A DNA stretch of 64,000 nucleotides, from NCBI RefSeq assembly GCF_910594005.1, contig NC_057826.1:82829163-82893162 (forward strand). Reading direction: 5' to 3'. A model generated the notes under the pieces. That model saw nothing but the letters and a program-made list of their open reading frames with translations. It did no database searches and was not told where the DNA came from. Below are positions 32,203 to 43,140 of the stretch, one piece after another. The DNA is from Cervus elaphus (lineage: Eukaryota; Chordata; Mammalia; Artiodactyla; Cervidae). Made by a program: the position numbers and the translations under genes. How positions within the stretch are numbered: the first letter of the stretch is position 1; every line of letters begins with the position of its first letter.

Positions 32203-32582
32203 AGAGGCAGACAACTACATTCCAAAGATTGGTGAGTTAAAAACCATAAGAAAATATTAACAAAATGTTACAGTGCATGAAAAGTATTGAGTGTCAGACC
32301 TGACACATTAAAAATACTGAGTTTGGTAACAGTTATTAACATTACTTGTATGTTTTAAAGAAGGGCTGGGGCACAGGAAGGGAATAGACTTGAAAGAAGG
32401 GCTGACTTCCTGTGAATGTTTTATAATTTTGAGAATTACTCCCATGAATCCCTATAATAGAAAGTAGAGAGGAATGGGGAGGCTAGGGTGAGAAACAAAA
32501 TGTAAGAGAAAGAGAATTAAAGAAAGGTCACTCCTTAGTCCTAGACTCTAATTAATTCAACAACTAGTTAAGTGTCTAGCAG
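32203..32582. other. Unassigned spacer between two BovB copies
   Basis: AT-rich; no repeat recognised. Confidence 0.4.
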
Positions 32583-33056
32583 AGACATCACTTTGCCGAC
32601 AAAAGTCTGTCTAGTCAAAGCTATGGTTTTTCCGATAGTCATGTATAGATGTGAGAGTTGGACCATAAAAAAGGCTGAGCACCAAATAATTGATACTTTT
32701 AAACTGTGGTGCTGGAGAAAATTCTTGAGAGTCCCTTGAACAGCAAGGAAATCAAACCAGTCAATTCTAAAGGAAATCAACCCTGAATATTTATTGGAAG
32801 GACTGATGCTAAAGCACCAATACTTTGGCCACCTGATGCAAAGAGTCAGCTTACTGGAAAAGACCTTGGTGCTGGCATAGGTTGAGGGCAGTGAGAGAAG
32901 GGGGTGACAGATGTTGAGATGGTTGGATGGCATCATCGACTAAATGGACATGAGTTTGAGAAAACTCCTGGAGATAGTTAAGGACAGGGAAGCCTGGTGT
33001 GCTGCCGTCCATGGGGCTGCAAAGAGTTGGACAGGACTGAGGGACCAAACAACAAT
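32583..33056 (+). pseudogene. BovB LINE 3' fragment, strongly decayed
   Basis: Forward BovB 3' end: ctagtcaaagctatggtttt, tgtatagatgtgagagttgg, ctggagaaaattcttgagag and the terminal gggctgcaaagagttggaca. The reading frame has many stops and shifts, so it is older than the 31507 copy. The two copies are complementary over roughly 470 bp and face each other across about 390 bp. Confidence 0.93.
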
Positions 33057-34284
33057 GTGTCAGACGCATCCCGGTAGGACCGTCTTCCACATTCACCCGA
33101 AGCTAACTTCAGTATAAAGACAGCAATTCCCATGGTCAGTACTCTAGGACTACACATGTCATTCTATTCTGAAATCCTGTAATCTTGGTATTTTGGGTGA
33201 TGAAGCACCTTCAAGGAGGTATTTTTTAAAATCTGATATTTGCTTTGCTGGGCACCTCTCCTCTAGCTGGTAACTCAGGGATTTATCTCCTGCTATCTTA
33301 ACCTGTACCTCAAGACTTAAACACGGCACTAAAATTTCTAGTTGAACAAAGGAGTGCACTTTTAATGAATGATTCTGACCACATCTCTACTATATTTCAT
33401 CTAATCTAAGACACTGTTATGTTATGTAGCATGAAAAAGAAAAAGCACTGTTCATCTATGCTCCTAATTATACTGTGATATGCTGTGGGCTAGAAGACAC
33501 ATTCTGAGTTCCAAAATGTGAAACGAAACATGTTTTATAATTGACAAAAGGCAGCAGTTTAAATCTTCCCATAATATATTGTGGTTCTAATTCTTATTTC
33601 TCAGGTTCCTTGGGAGGGTGGCCATACTTTTCTATGTTCGTTGGCCACTTGTCCTCTAGACCTAGCTGGGCTTGGGTCTACTTCCCAAAGTCTCAGATGG
33701 CATCTCTTAAAGAAGCGAATAGGTGGAGGTGAAGGGAATTCTCAGCCTGATGCCTCACTTTGCCTGGACAGACCCTGCTGTTTTTTCTTGATCTAGAGGT
33801 GGAGTCCTGCTATTCTCTTCCCCTGTCTCCTTCCTGGGCCACATCAGTTCTCCTAGGGCCTGAGCCTCTCTCCAATAATCACTTATCTTTACTAGAAACC
33901 CTCAAGAGCAGTGGGCAGGAAAATCCCACCAGGAAAGACTCAAGCTAAGACCAAGGAACCTCAATCCTGGTCTTAGACTCTCCCAGATGGAGCAGTGGCT
34001 AAAGGCAAGTGGTACAAAGCAATGGTAAGTTTGGTAAGAAATTACCATTTGGTGGAAAAGTTGCTAAGCTATTTTCCTCTGAATGTTGCAGCTACTCTTG
34101 ATTATTAACTCTCAGTCTTTTTGAGAATTTATTAGGTGGAGCTAGAAGGATATAGTTAGATGAATGATATATGGGTATTTATTTCATAGACCTCATCTGA
34201 TATTTATGCAGAGAAATGGTTCCTTTCTAAGAGCCCTCCCAATAATTATTTTTGTTGAAAACATGAGAGGCATCAGATACCCTC
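33057..34284. other. Unique sequence
   Basis: 1.2 kb with no repeat I can name and no supported exon. Confidence 0.4.
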
Positions 34285-34925
34285 TTTTCAGTTGTGTTAG
34301 TCAGGATGGGCTAGGTTATGCTGCAGTAACAAGCACACAGTTCTCAGTGGTTTAACCCAATGAGAGTTCACTGTTCTTATCACTGATGGGATGCCCAGTG
34401 TGGGTACTGCCATCAGACGGCTCTGCTGGGCACTTCTCTTCCAAGAGGTGACTCAAGTATCTGCTCCTTTTTGTTTAGCTTAAGAGGGTACCTTAGTGTC
34501 CTCAGAGACTTCCTTAGTGGCTCAGATGGTAAAGAATCTGTCTGCAATGCTCAGGAGACCTGAGCTTGACCCCTGGGTTGGGGAGATCCCCTGGAGAAGG
34601 GAATGGCAACCCACTCCAGTATTCTTGCCTGGAGAATTCCATGGACAGAGGAGCCTGGTGGAGTGCAGTCCATAGGGTTGCGAAGAGTCGGACATGACTG
34701 AGCAACTAACACTAGTGCCCTCAAAGTCCTCCTCAGGATCTTCTGCATCCAGCCAGCAAATGAGCAAGGTAGACATAAAAAGAGGAGTTGGTGGAGGCTC
34801 TAGGAGCCAGGCCTACAAGTGGCAAGTCTCATTTCTACCACATTCCATTCATTAGAGCTAGCCACATGGCTCTGCCTAGAGGCAGGGGTCATATCCAGGA
34901 GGAATGTGAACTGGTTTGGGTGAAT
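34285..34925 (+). mobile_element. Old mammalian repeat, family unnamed, split by a Bov-tA
   Basis: Carries the recurrent opening gctaggttatgctgcagtaa and tctcagtggtttaac. After the Bov-tA it continues to attagagctagccacatggc and ctgcctagaggcagggg. Related pieces appear at 41.71 kb (same orientation) and at 40.56 and 46.03 kb (reverse). I cannot recall its Repbase name. Confidence 0.6.
34508..34712 (+). mobile_element. Bov-tA SINE
   Basis: Full length: cttccttagtggctcagatg head, BovA body and gactgagcaactaacac tail. Fourteen-base duplications with two mismatches (tagtgtcctcagag at 34494, tagtgccctcaaag at 34713) prove insertion into the older repeat. Confidence 0.95.
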
Positions 34926-35039
34926 ATTTACTGCTGTCTCTTCCTCATCAAAAAACTCCGCAGCTGGAAAGTGAATGATGATGCAAACTCAGAATAAGGT
35001 CCTCTTTATCCTTGTAACACAGGCCTAGAATCCTCTGTG

Positions 35040-35095
35040 GTAAAGTGAAATGGCTCAATCATGACTCTCTGCGACCCTACGGACTGTAGTTTACA
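35040..35095 (-). mobile_element. Bov-A remnant
   Basis: About 55 bp of the reversed BovA start: agtgaaatggctcaatcatg, ctctgcgaccctacggactg. Cut off by the adjoining CHR. Confidence 0.7.
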
Positions 35096-35236
35096 GCATG
35101 TGGGTTTCTTTAGTTGCAGTGCAGGCTTAGTTGTTCAGTGACATCTGGGATCTTAGTTCCCTGGCTAGGGCTCGAACCTGCATCCCCTGCATTGGAAGAC
35201 AGATTCTTAACCACTGGCCCACCAGAGAAGTCACCT
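35096..35236 (-). mobile_element. CHR-type SINE
   Basis: Reversed: gcatgtgggtttctttagtt, gggatcttagttccctggct, agggctcgaacctgcatccc and ttcttaaccactggcccacc. Confidence 0.9.
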
Positions 35237-35264
35237 TCTAAACCTTTCTCAGACTGAAAACAAA

Positions 35265-35500
35265 GCTTTGGCATGGTGGTTAAGAGGGTGGGCTCTGGAA
35301 CTGGTCTGCTTGCATTTAATTCAAACTGTACCACTTAATACAGTTTAATACTGGCTCTGTTACCTGGGGAAGCTTCTGAGCTTCTCTGTGCCTCAGTTTC
35401 CTCACCTGTGTAATGGGGATAGTAACGGTAGCCACCAAAAAGAGTGCTGCGAGGACTGGTGAGTTGATGTGATCAATGGAAAGGGCATTTCAGGGCCCTG
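35265..35500 (+). mobile_element. MIR SINE, near full length
   Basis: ggcatggtggttaagagggt, gggctctggaactggtctgc, gcttctctgtgcctcagttt, cctcacctgtgtaatgggga and a gctgcgaggactggtgag tail: one of the best MIRs here, with a short duplication of the central part. Confidence 0.88.
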
Positions 35501-35579
35501 AGCCTCCCTTGACCACAGGCACTTTGAACCCCTGTTGCCCCCATCCACACACCCCCATCCCCACTACCCACACCAATCT

Positions 35580-35860
35580 CAGCAGAGACAACCAATTCAG
35601 ATGCAAGCCATCGCCTAAATGAACCAACTTCCAGATCAGTTTATTATCAAAACACAGTATAAATGTTGTTTTTATACTCAATAAACAGTTCCTCAGCTCT
35701 GCGAAATGAAATATTCCTTTCATTATGAAACTGAGAAGCCATTTATCCCGCGTCTTAAGTGGTATAAATAGACTACGTGGCAGTCAGCGGAGGGATAATG
35801 GCTCTGTTTGTTTTCACTAGCTGGGGATGGGCTGACACAGCGTGCACCGGGGGAGTGAGT
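35580..35860. promoter_or_regulatory. Candidate conserved block with a TATA-like box
   Basis: Repeat-free sequence with low redundancy (cagtttattatcaaaacaca, tttttatactcaataaacag, cctttcattatgaaactgag). A consensus TATA box, tataaata, lies at 35763-35770, about 16 bp before an ATG (35777) that opens a 140-codon frame to 36199. That spacing is too short for a standard TATA-to-start layout if the ATG is used, the frame runs through a C-run, and it has no domain. I read the block as a possible enhancer or weak promoter, not a gene. Confidence 0.3.
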
Positions 35861-36069
35861 GCAGCTCCTGGAAGGGGACCCACAAATCCGTCATTCTCGC
35901 CAAGAACAAGGTGCCCGGCATCTGTTCTCAGGCTCCGCTTGCCAGGCCCAGGCAGGCGGGGAAACACTGGGATTCCACCCGGCACCTTGAGGAGCCAGCT
36001 CAGAGCTTCAGCTGGAGAAGGGTCCACCCAGGTGGACAGAGCTCGCGGACCTCAGCAGCCCTGTGACAG

Positions 36070-36080
36070 CCCCCCCCCCC
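36070..36080. repeat. Poly(C) run
   Basis: Eleven consecutive C residues; prone to length error in sequencing. Confidence 0.9.
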
Positions 36081-36231
36081 GCCCACGCTGCCCAGGATGC
36101 CATCTCATGGGTGCGCAGGTACAAACCCTCAAGAGCCTTTACAGATTACAAAGTTTCCTGCTCCCAAGTGACTACGGAAGGACCAGAGGCAGAGCCTGAG
36201 AACAGGGTCCAAGGTCAGGCTCTGGCTCTCT

Positions 36232-36380
36232 CTCTTTCTTTCTAAGCCTATTGAATTTGTTACAATACTGCTTCTGTTTCATGCTTTGTTTTTTTGCCAT
36301 GTGGGATCTTAGCTCTCTGACCCCAGCACCCCCTGCACTGGGAGGCTAAGTCTTAATCACTGGACAGCCAGGGAAGTCCC
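36232..36380 (-). mobile_element. CHR-type SINE (first of a tandem pair)
   Basis: Reversed: cctattgaatttgttacaat, tgccatgtgggatcttagct and cactggacagccagggaagt. Confidence 0.9.
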
Positions 36381-36518
36381 CAGATTTTATTCATTTATTT
36401 TTATAGGCCACACCCTACAGCATGTGGGATCTTAGTTTCACCACCAGGATTGAACCCATGCCCCCTGCTCTGGGAGCGTGGAGTTTTAACCACTCAGCCG
36501 CCAGGGAAGTCCTTTAGA
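36381..36518 (-). mobile_element. CHR-type SINE (second of a tandem pair)
   Basis: Reversed: ttttataggccacaccctac, gcatgtgggatcttagtttc, ccaggattgaacccatgccc and ccactcagccgccagggaag. It sits head to tail with the previous copy. Confidence 0.9.
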
Positions 36519-36665
36519 CTCTGGCTCTCTTAAACCATGAGATACTGAGCAAGTCCTTAACTCTCTGCCCTCCATACCCTCATTTCTGCAACAGGGGAGG
36601 CCCGCCTTGCCTCTCATGTGATTGGATGAGATAGTGCATATATAGGTGTTCAGTTTTGCACAAAC

Positions 36666-37229
36666 ACATGCCCTGATTTTTCTGGAGAGAAGACAGAATT
36701 CAATAGTGAGAGAGTCAGGGGCTCATGGAGGATTCCAGATCAGATCCAGGTCTCCTGACCCGTGGTCATGAGTTCTTTCTAACAGGGTGCTCCTTGGATT
36801 AAGCATGGTCTCTGGAAAGGCCGGGCCACTGTCTAAATGTGTACCGCATGACTCCAGGTGGTGGTGGGTGGACGGCTCGTCACTCAGCTAGCGCCCACCA
36901 GGGAGGAGACCACATATCCTGCACAGGTCTCCATGGGCTGAAGACCTCGAATCAGAAGAAATGTGTTTCTAAGCAATAGAAGACCCTTCAGCTCACTGAC
37001 ACTTCAGGATAGATTAATTTTTTCCCCCTTTCTGGCAGAAAATAACAACAGACATGGAATCTGAGACGTGTTTTATCTGGGGTCTTAGGACAAGAAAGTC
37101 CAGGACCAGGGACTCAGCCTGAGTTGAGGGCTCTGTGTAATGGGAGTGAGGGGCATTGACCCCGTGAGCACCTAAGACAGGGCAGAGGAGTTGGAAAAAC
37201 CATCAGTGGGAAAAGTTGAGTGTTGATGT
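36666..37229. other. Unique sequence
   Basis: Nothing identified. Confidence 0.4.
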
Positions 37230-37345
37230 CAGATGGAAGCCTTTCTCAGAAGAAAGCCATGTGTGAGTCACTGCAACTCTTTGAGACACACTGTTTTCAT
37301 CCGTACAATGGGCATAATCGTATCTTGTAATTCTGAAGAGCAGAG
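37230..37345 (+). mobile_element. MIR SINE fragment
   Basis: tgtgagtcactgcaactctt, cacactgttttcatccgtac and aatgggcataatcgtatctt match the MIR centre. Confidence 0.65.
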
Positions 37346-38055
37346 GTCAGACTGGAAGATGTTTATGGGGCTGCTCCAGCCCCAGAGCCACCTCTGAGCT
37401 GTGCTGGCAGCAGAAACCATTTGTTCCTGTGCTTTGTCCAGGGGTGGATAGGACACACACTTGAGGGTTCTTTCTTACTGGGGTGGCTGGGCTCCCCTGG
37501 CAGGGGTGGGTAACGAGTGAGCTGAGGACTGACGGGGCCAAGACAAGGCCTGGGGCAGGGAGAGGTGGGGGAGTTAAATAAAATGGAGGGGCTAGATACA
37601 GACTGGAGAAGCAAGGTTTCAATTCATTGACCTGAGGGGTACAGCAACTGAGCCCCAAGTCTGGGACTGGTCTGAGGGTCAGGCTGTGTGTGTTAGTATG
37701 TATGTGGTGGTGGGAGTACCTAGGTGGTCTAGTCCACCCAAAGAGCCTGGGCTAGAGTTCAGCGAAGGATGCACAAAGTGAGAAATTCTCCAGATGGGGG
37801 TCACCTGCTGGCCATGGCATCTGCCAGGACCCAGGCAGGAGACCAGAACTGCTCTAAATGTTTCAAGGATATAATGCAAGGAATTGGTTATAAGGGGCTA
37901 AAAGGTCAGAGGGCAAATAGAAATGAGGCTTCTTGACCCTGCACCAAGAAGCCGCTCCTGCCCTGGGACCTTTGGCCCACAGCCCTTGTGCAGCCCCGCT
38001 GCCACGTTTGGGTGCGGCCACCCAGTGGGAGCCCGAGGGTCTGCTCTTCTGCAGC
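37346..38055. other. Unique GC-rich sequence
   Basis: No repeat recognised; overlapping frames of 60-100 codons without domains. Confidence 0.4.
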
Positions 38056-38262
38056 TGTGCTGTGCTTACTCATTCAGTCGAGTCTGGCTCTTTGAGAGCC
38101 CACGGACGGTGGCCTGCCAGACTCCTCTGTCTGTGGGGATTCTCCAGGCAAGCATACTGGAGTGTGTTGCCATGCCCTCATCCAGGGGCTCTTCCCAACC
38201 CAGGGATCAAACCTAGGTCTCCTGCACTGCAGGTGGGTTCTTAACCGTCTGAGCCACCAGTC
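38056..38262 (-). mobile_element. Bov-tA SINE
   Basis: Reversed: gtgctgtgcttactcattca, the BovA body (tctccaggcaagcatactgg) and head complement cctgcactgcaggtgggttc, ending tgagccaccag. Confidence 0.95.
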
Positions 38263-38629
38263 TGCAGATGCTCCTGAAACTGTTTCTGCTGCTGCGTAGC
38301 CCCCAGGGCCACAGCCACCTCTTCCTCTTTCCTGCCTTTCAATCTCCCTCCGGTATTTCCTATTGGCTGAACGTAATGCGAAGCCAGCAGGCAAGGGAGC
38401 TTGGGAAATGTAGTTTTCAGGGATGGGGGGGATTGGAGACTGTAGAGTGGGGCTCTGAGAGACCACATGTACCCGCTATGTTTCAGAATGACCACAGGCA
38501 ATCGGATAGATGGATGGATGGATACATGATTTGATTTAAAAGTTTACTCTGAAAAAAAAAAACCAAATAAAAGTTTACTCTGGATTCTTTCAACCACCTT
38601 TTGGGACGGGGGGAGGGTTATCATGTCTA
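38263..38629. other. Mostly unique sequence
   Basis: Contains a short (ATGG)n patch at 38508-38524 and a duplicated aaagtttactctg (38539, 38571) around an A-rich stretch. Confidence 0.45.
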
Positions 38630-38735
38630 TTTCAGGTATGAAGCTCAGAGAGGTTAACTAAAATGCCCAGGATCACACAGCCAGCAAACAGCAGAGCAGA
38701 TATTGAACTCAGAACATCTGCTCCTTTTTACTTGG
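38630..38735 (-). mobile_element. MIR SINE
   Basis: Reversed: atgaagctcagagaggttaa, aatgcccaggatcacacagc and cagagcagatattgaactca. Confidence 0.85.
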
Positions 38736-38738
38736 GGG

Positions 38739-39239
38739 CACTACTGGTCACTGGGTTCAGCTGAGCTGGGGTTTTGAACAGGTGGCCAGTCCCAGCAGGA
38801 ACCAGTGATTTGGGCAGAAGCCAGGAAAGCAGATGAGGCTTCTAAGTGGGGATTGGGGGTGGGGAGCATCTGAAACCCACGTGGTCCCCGGGGGCCAAGT
38901 TTACCAGTAGATTGCTGGGCACTAGAACAGCAGAGGTGCCCACCCACCTTCTGGGTGTGGGAAGGCAGTACAATTGCATTCTGGGGCCTATATTTCTTAC
39001 TCAGAGTGGCACTGGGGGAGATGGGGATTGACCATTGCCCACTTTTGGGAGGGGAGCTGTGTGACCATAAAGACATGCCAGAGCAGTCTTAGCTCAGTGC
39101 AACCTGGGGCATCCATTAGTTCTTTGCTCCTCTGATGTGGAGGAGGTGTAGAGGTCCAGGGGCCAGTCACAACTGGATGGAGAGAAGGACCTGGTGACAT
39201 CCAAGATCTGGGGCCACAAGGTCTCACACCCATGGCCCC
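38739..39239. other. Unique sequence
   Basis: Nothing identified; a 111-codon minus-strand frame has no domain. Confidence 0.4.
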
Positions 39240-39244
39240 TCTGA

Positions 39245-39365
39245 CTTATATGGTGTCAAGGCAATCAGTGTAGCAAGTGCAATGGACCAAAACCCAGAGA
39301 TCTGGGCTGAAATTCCAGCTGTCACCTCTTCACTGAGAGAGCTTAGGCAGATCAAAGTTACTTTT
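39245..39365 (+). mobile_element. MIR SINE fragment
   Basis: agtgcaatggaccaaaaccc, gagatctgggctgaaattcc and agctgtcacctcttcactga follow the 5' half of MIR. Confidence 0.6.
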
Positions 39366-39461
39366 TGCTTTGGGGTCTTTGTGATTCTGCCAGGGAAGAA
39401 CAAGGAGTGGTTGCAAAGAGCCCGTTTAGGAACCTGAAAGACCCTCAGAGGAAGGCCATGG

Positions 39462-39480
39462 CCACTTGGGGGCGGCACTG
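39462..39480 (+). promoter_or_regulatory. Weak CTCF-like motif
   Basis: ccacttgggggcggcactg agrees with the CTCF core except at one usually invariant A. Much weaker than the site at 2320. Confidence 0.25.
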
Positions 39481-39483
39481 AGC

Positions 39484-39929
39484 CCCTTCTTTCTACCTTG
39501 AGTCAATGTTTCTGTTCCAGATCACTGCAGTTCCTCCAACAATTCACGTCCCACGACCCATTTCGCCACGACCCGTTTCTCCACATCCCAGCTTCTTCTT
39601 CTTTGTTTCCTCATTAGCTAACTTTGTCCTTATAAACATTGAAGGTGCCTTGAGGCTTAAGTGCACAGCATCACTGGCAGATGAGCCTGGGGACAGGAGA
39701 GGGGGTGGGACTTAACTTCTTGCCACACAGATGCTACAGATGGTGGAATTTTGGAGTCTGGGACTCCTGACTCCCTCTTCCAGCCAAAGCACCTTGAAAG
39801 CACTTTGGTTCTCAGGAAGACTCTTAATTTGGAATAAATAAACATCACCGGGACCATTTGGGAGAAGCAGACTTGACTTCAGCCTCCCAAGAAGTCTCCT
39901 CTCCACTCAGCCTCCCACACTTCCTTACC
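39484..39929. other. Unique sequence
   Basis: Includes a small tandem with cacgacc repeats near 39552-39580 (ccacgacccatttcgc, cacgacccgtttctc). No gene or named repeat. Confidence 0.4.
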
Positions 39930-39934
39930 TGCAT

Positions 39935-40430
39935 CCTTTCCACCTGGATCAGGTGTCTATTGCCAAAGAAGATTGTGTAAGGAACCACACTAAAACTTGG
40001 TGACTCAAAATAATGATTGATACAGCTCACGCATGTGTTGGTTAGCCCTGCTAGTCTGCTTGCTCACATGTGTGTACTCTGCTGAAAGAGTATGGGCTGA
40101 GGGCTGGCTGGTCCTGGGTGGCCTTGCCTGTGTGCCTGGTGATCACTTAGCTGTCAGCAGGAACGCCTTGCTCTTTCTTCTCTTGGTGTCTCCTCCTCTG
40201 GCAGGCTGGCCCAGGCTTGTTCTTGGGGCAGCAGTATTAGAAGGGCAGCAAGAGCTGAAGCTGCAAGGTCCCTTTAGGCCTAGGCTTAGAAATGGCTTCC
40301 CTCCTACTGTCACTTCCACCACAGGCTGTTGGCCCAAGCAAGTCATCAGTCAGTCCAGGATGGGAAGGATGAAGGATGGGAAGGATGAAGGATGGGAAAA
40401 CAGGCTCCACCTCCCAATGGGAGGAGCCTC
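39935..40430 (+). mobile_element. Old mammalian interspersed repeat, family unnamed
   Basis: Opening aaacttggtgactcaaaata, then ggctggctggtcctgggtgg, caggctggcccaggcttgtt, ggtccctttaggcctaggct and ggctccacctccc recur genome-wide in mammals, but I cannot recall the name. Confidence 0.5.
40358..40397. repeat. 16-bp minisatellite
   Basis: Unit ggatgggaaggatgaa repeated exactly 2.5 times inside the surrounding old repeat. Confidence 0.9.
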
Positions 40431-40559
40431 AGTGTATCATGGCCCCCTTTGCAACCTACCACACCTTGACAAAATGAATGCCTTCCCTGTCCTATGGTAG
40501 ACACTGCAATGGCTTACCACTCTTTCTTCCTTAATAATGGAATCCTGACATTTATCTGG

Positions 40560-40905
40560 GCTCAGAATCATGGCTGCCTATCTCAGACTTCCCTGAAGCT
40601 GTGACAGGCTATATAACTAGATTCTGGCCAATGAGATGGTAAGAGAAACTGGCATACATCTTTTGTCCCTTTCTCTTCTTTCATCCTGCTTCATGGATTC
40701 TGGATGCAGTGGCTGGAGCATGAGCAGCCATATCAGACCATCCAGTAATGTGCTCACGATGGCAGAGAAGCAAGGCTGAAAGCACAGATGTCCCTGGTGA
40801 CTTAAGACCTTTTATGTGAGAGTAAAACAAACTTGTATCTTCTTTAAGCCATTGCTAATTTGATACTTTTGTCACAACTGAACTCGATTCTAATGAATAG
40901 ACTTT
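40560..40905 (-). mobile_element. Old mammalian repeat, same family as 34.29 kb, reversed
   Basis: Has ctagattctggccaatgaga, tggctggagcatgagcagcc, gatggcagagaagcaaggct and aaacttgtatcttctttaag in the order of that family's opposite strand. Confidence 0.6.
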
Positions 40906-40939
40906 CCTCCATCTACTGATTGTTTTTTACTTTCTTTCT

Positions 40940-41200
40940 CTTTCTTATAGTTGTGTTCATCTTACAAAGTCTTCCTTGATCACACTCAAGTCCTCTTCTG
41001 CGGATTCTCAGAACACTGCCTGTTTGTATGAGTCCCTGACGTCCCCCCACCAATCTGGCCTTGGTCTCTTGGTTCTCTGTTTGACTCATCTTGGTATCTT
41101 ATATATTATTGCTTTCATTTTATTGTAGACCTGAGGTCTGTAGTCTACTTCATTTTTCAGCTAGGGACTGTAACTTCTTTTCTATTTCCCTCAAATTAAT
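40940..41200 (+). mobile_element. L2 LINE fragment
   Basis: aagtcttccttgatcacact, gcctgtttgtatgagtccct and the late tgtagacctgaggtctgtag, ctagggactgtaacttcttt follow the L2 3' region. Confidence 0.55.
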
Positions 41201-41204
41201 AAAT

Positions 41205-41700
41205 TAACTCAAAAATATTTCTGAAGTACTTGCCATATGTCAAAATCATAGTCCTTGCCATCATGGAACTGAGGTCTAGTGGGAGTAAACAGGCTTTGGA
41301 CAAATAAACAAATGACTGTATAATTAAAAAGTATGGTAAGTGCCCAAATGCAAAATACCAGGGATATCGAGTTTAGATCAGGTACTCAGGGAAGGCCTTT
41401 GAAGAGATGGTGCTTACGGTGCTATTGAACAATGGGAGAAACCAGGGAGATGTTGGAAAGAGAGCTCCTGCCAGAGGGATACCACGTGCAAAGGCCCTGA
41501 GGCAAAAAAGAGCTCTGGGTATTTGAGGAGGAGGAGAAAGAAGGTTCCTGTGAATGGAAAGCAAGGGAGGGAATGGAAGAAGAACTCAGAAAGTAAGCCA
41601 GATCACACAGGGCTATGGGGGACATGGCCAAGAATCTGGATTTTATTCCATGCACACCATATGGAAGCCAGGAGGTTTCAGGCACCAATATGGTCTAGTT
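41205..41700 (-). mobile_element. L2 LINE fragment, opposite orientation
   Basis: Reversed L2: ccttgccatcatggaactga, ggtactcagggaaggccttt, acgtgcaaaggccctgaggc, cacacagggctatgggggac and ctggattttattccatgcac. It abuts a forward L2, making a tail-to-tail pair. Confidence 0.7.
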
Positions 41701-41704
41701 GTTA

Positions 41705-42105
41705 GGATTCAGTTCTCCTGCCTGTAACTGAAAACCCAAGTATCAGCCTGGAGGAAAGCAATCCAGGGTTCACATGGAGGCTCCAGGATGTCATTAGGGA
41801 TCCAGACTCTGCCGGCTTTCTGCTCTGCATTCCTTACCACAAGGCCCTATCTGCAAGTCTCTTCCGGGCCTGAGATGGCCGCTGGTTCTCCAATCATGTC
41901 GACACACCAGGCATAAGGAGGAGGGAGGTGGAGGAGGCCTCCTGGCTGACTCAGTCCCCTGTAAAGAGCTTCCCAGAAGCCCTACTGAGTGGTTTTCACT
42001 GACGTCTCATTGGCTACTCTGGGCTGCAGGGAAGTCTGGGAAATGTAGTCTTATAGTTGTGTGTGTGTAACCACCCTATATAAATTGGAGTTCAGCTAGT
42101 AAGAA
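41705..42105 (+). mobile_element. Old mammalian repeat, same family as 34.29 kb
   Basis: tggaggctccaggatgtcat, ccaatcatgtcgacacacca, tctcattggctactctgggc and gtctgggaaatgtagtctta follow that family in sense. Confidence 0.6.
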
Positions 42106-42764
42106 AGGGAAATGGATGTGTGATAGGTAATGAGAAGTCTTTGCCAGAATTGGGCTCACAGGGGCCTGTTCATTAAAAGCCTATTTGTTCCAATAGCTCT
42201 GTACAACATGGATGAGTCTCACAGTTATAAGGTTGAGTGAATGAAGCCAGACCTGAAAGATTTCTCTACAATTCCAGGCAAAACCAATCTGTGGTGATCA
42301 CAGTTAAAAAAAAAGGCGGGGTGGGGGAGTTACTCCTGGGGTGTCAGTGACTGGGAGGAGGCATTAGGGAGGGGAGCTTTCTCAGGAGCTAGAAATATTC
42401 TAGCTATTGATCTGGGTGGCAGTTATAAGGGGGATAATAATATAAGAATTTAGTGAGGCATCTACTTAACATATATCTTCTTTTCTTCATGTGTTATGCT
42501 TCAGTAATTTTTTAGAAAACATGCTCATCCCAGGATTTGTCTGTCTTCTGAATATTAACCAGAACATGTAGATATTTATTTTTGTATTTGTAGCTTTCTG
42601 GAAGGCTTTGGTGTCAAAAAGCTTTGCTATGTCCCTTTCCCATGTTCCAGCTCTGAGTCTCTCCTCTGCAAACATTTCCCCAGTCTCCTGAGCTGGGAAT
42701 GCTACACTCACCTCAGAATCTCCCCAGGTCTACATCCCTTGATAGCTTGTCAGACTTTCTCAAA
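42106..42764. other. Unassigned sequence
   Basis: 42195-42330 has some L1M-like wording (gatgagtctcacagttataa, gaatgaagccagacctgaaa) but it is too weak to call. Remainder unique. Confidence 0.35.
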
Positions 42765-42825
42765 TGAGGCCCACACTCTTTACTCAGCACCGTGCCTGGC
42801 ACATGTTTATTGAATAATGGACAAC
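42765..42825 (+). mobile_element. L2/MIR 3' terminus
   Basis: agcaccgtgcctggcacatg followed by tttattgaataatgg is the classic end motif. Confidence 0.65.
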
Positions 42826-42907
42826 TTTATGATCCATGCACATAAACCTTGCATGTTCCTTGTAACAAGACTTTATTTAGCTCTTTATTTATGGCAGGTT
42901 CTATGTG

Positions 42908-43140
42908 CTAGGGGCTTCCCGGGTGGCGCTAGTGGTAAAGAATCCACCTGCCAATGCAGGAGACGCAAGAGATGTGGGTTCGATCCCTGGGTCAGGAAGA
43001 TCCCCTGGAGGAGGCAGCAGCACCCTATCCAAGTATTCTTGCCTGAAAAATTCCTTGGGCAGAAGAACCTGATGGGTTGCAGTCCATGGAACTGCAAAGA
43101 GTTGGACATGACTGAGCAGCTGAGCACACTCACAGACACA
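42908..43140 (+). mobile_element. Bov-tA SINE
   Basis: aggggcttcccgggtggcgc head, B box gttcgatccctggg near 42979, BovA body with a small change (gaggcagcagcaccctatcc) and cactcacagacaca tail. Confidence 0.95.

Larger units (their letters stand above)
36170..36665 (+). mobile_element. MIR SINE split by two CHR SINEs
   Basis: The right part has gatactgagcaagtccttaa, ctctctgccctccataccct, catttctgcaacaggggagg and gattggatgagatagtgcat. The left part is short. The 12-bp duplication ctctggctctct (36220-36231 and 36519-36530) brackets the CHR pair. Confidence 0.65.

Noticed and set aside
40033..40500. Plus-strand frame of 155 codons with a hydrophobic start
   Set aside because: The apparent signal peptide falls in an old interspersed repeat and the frame crosses a minisatellite.
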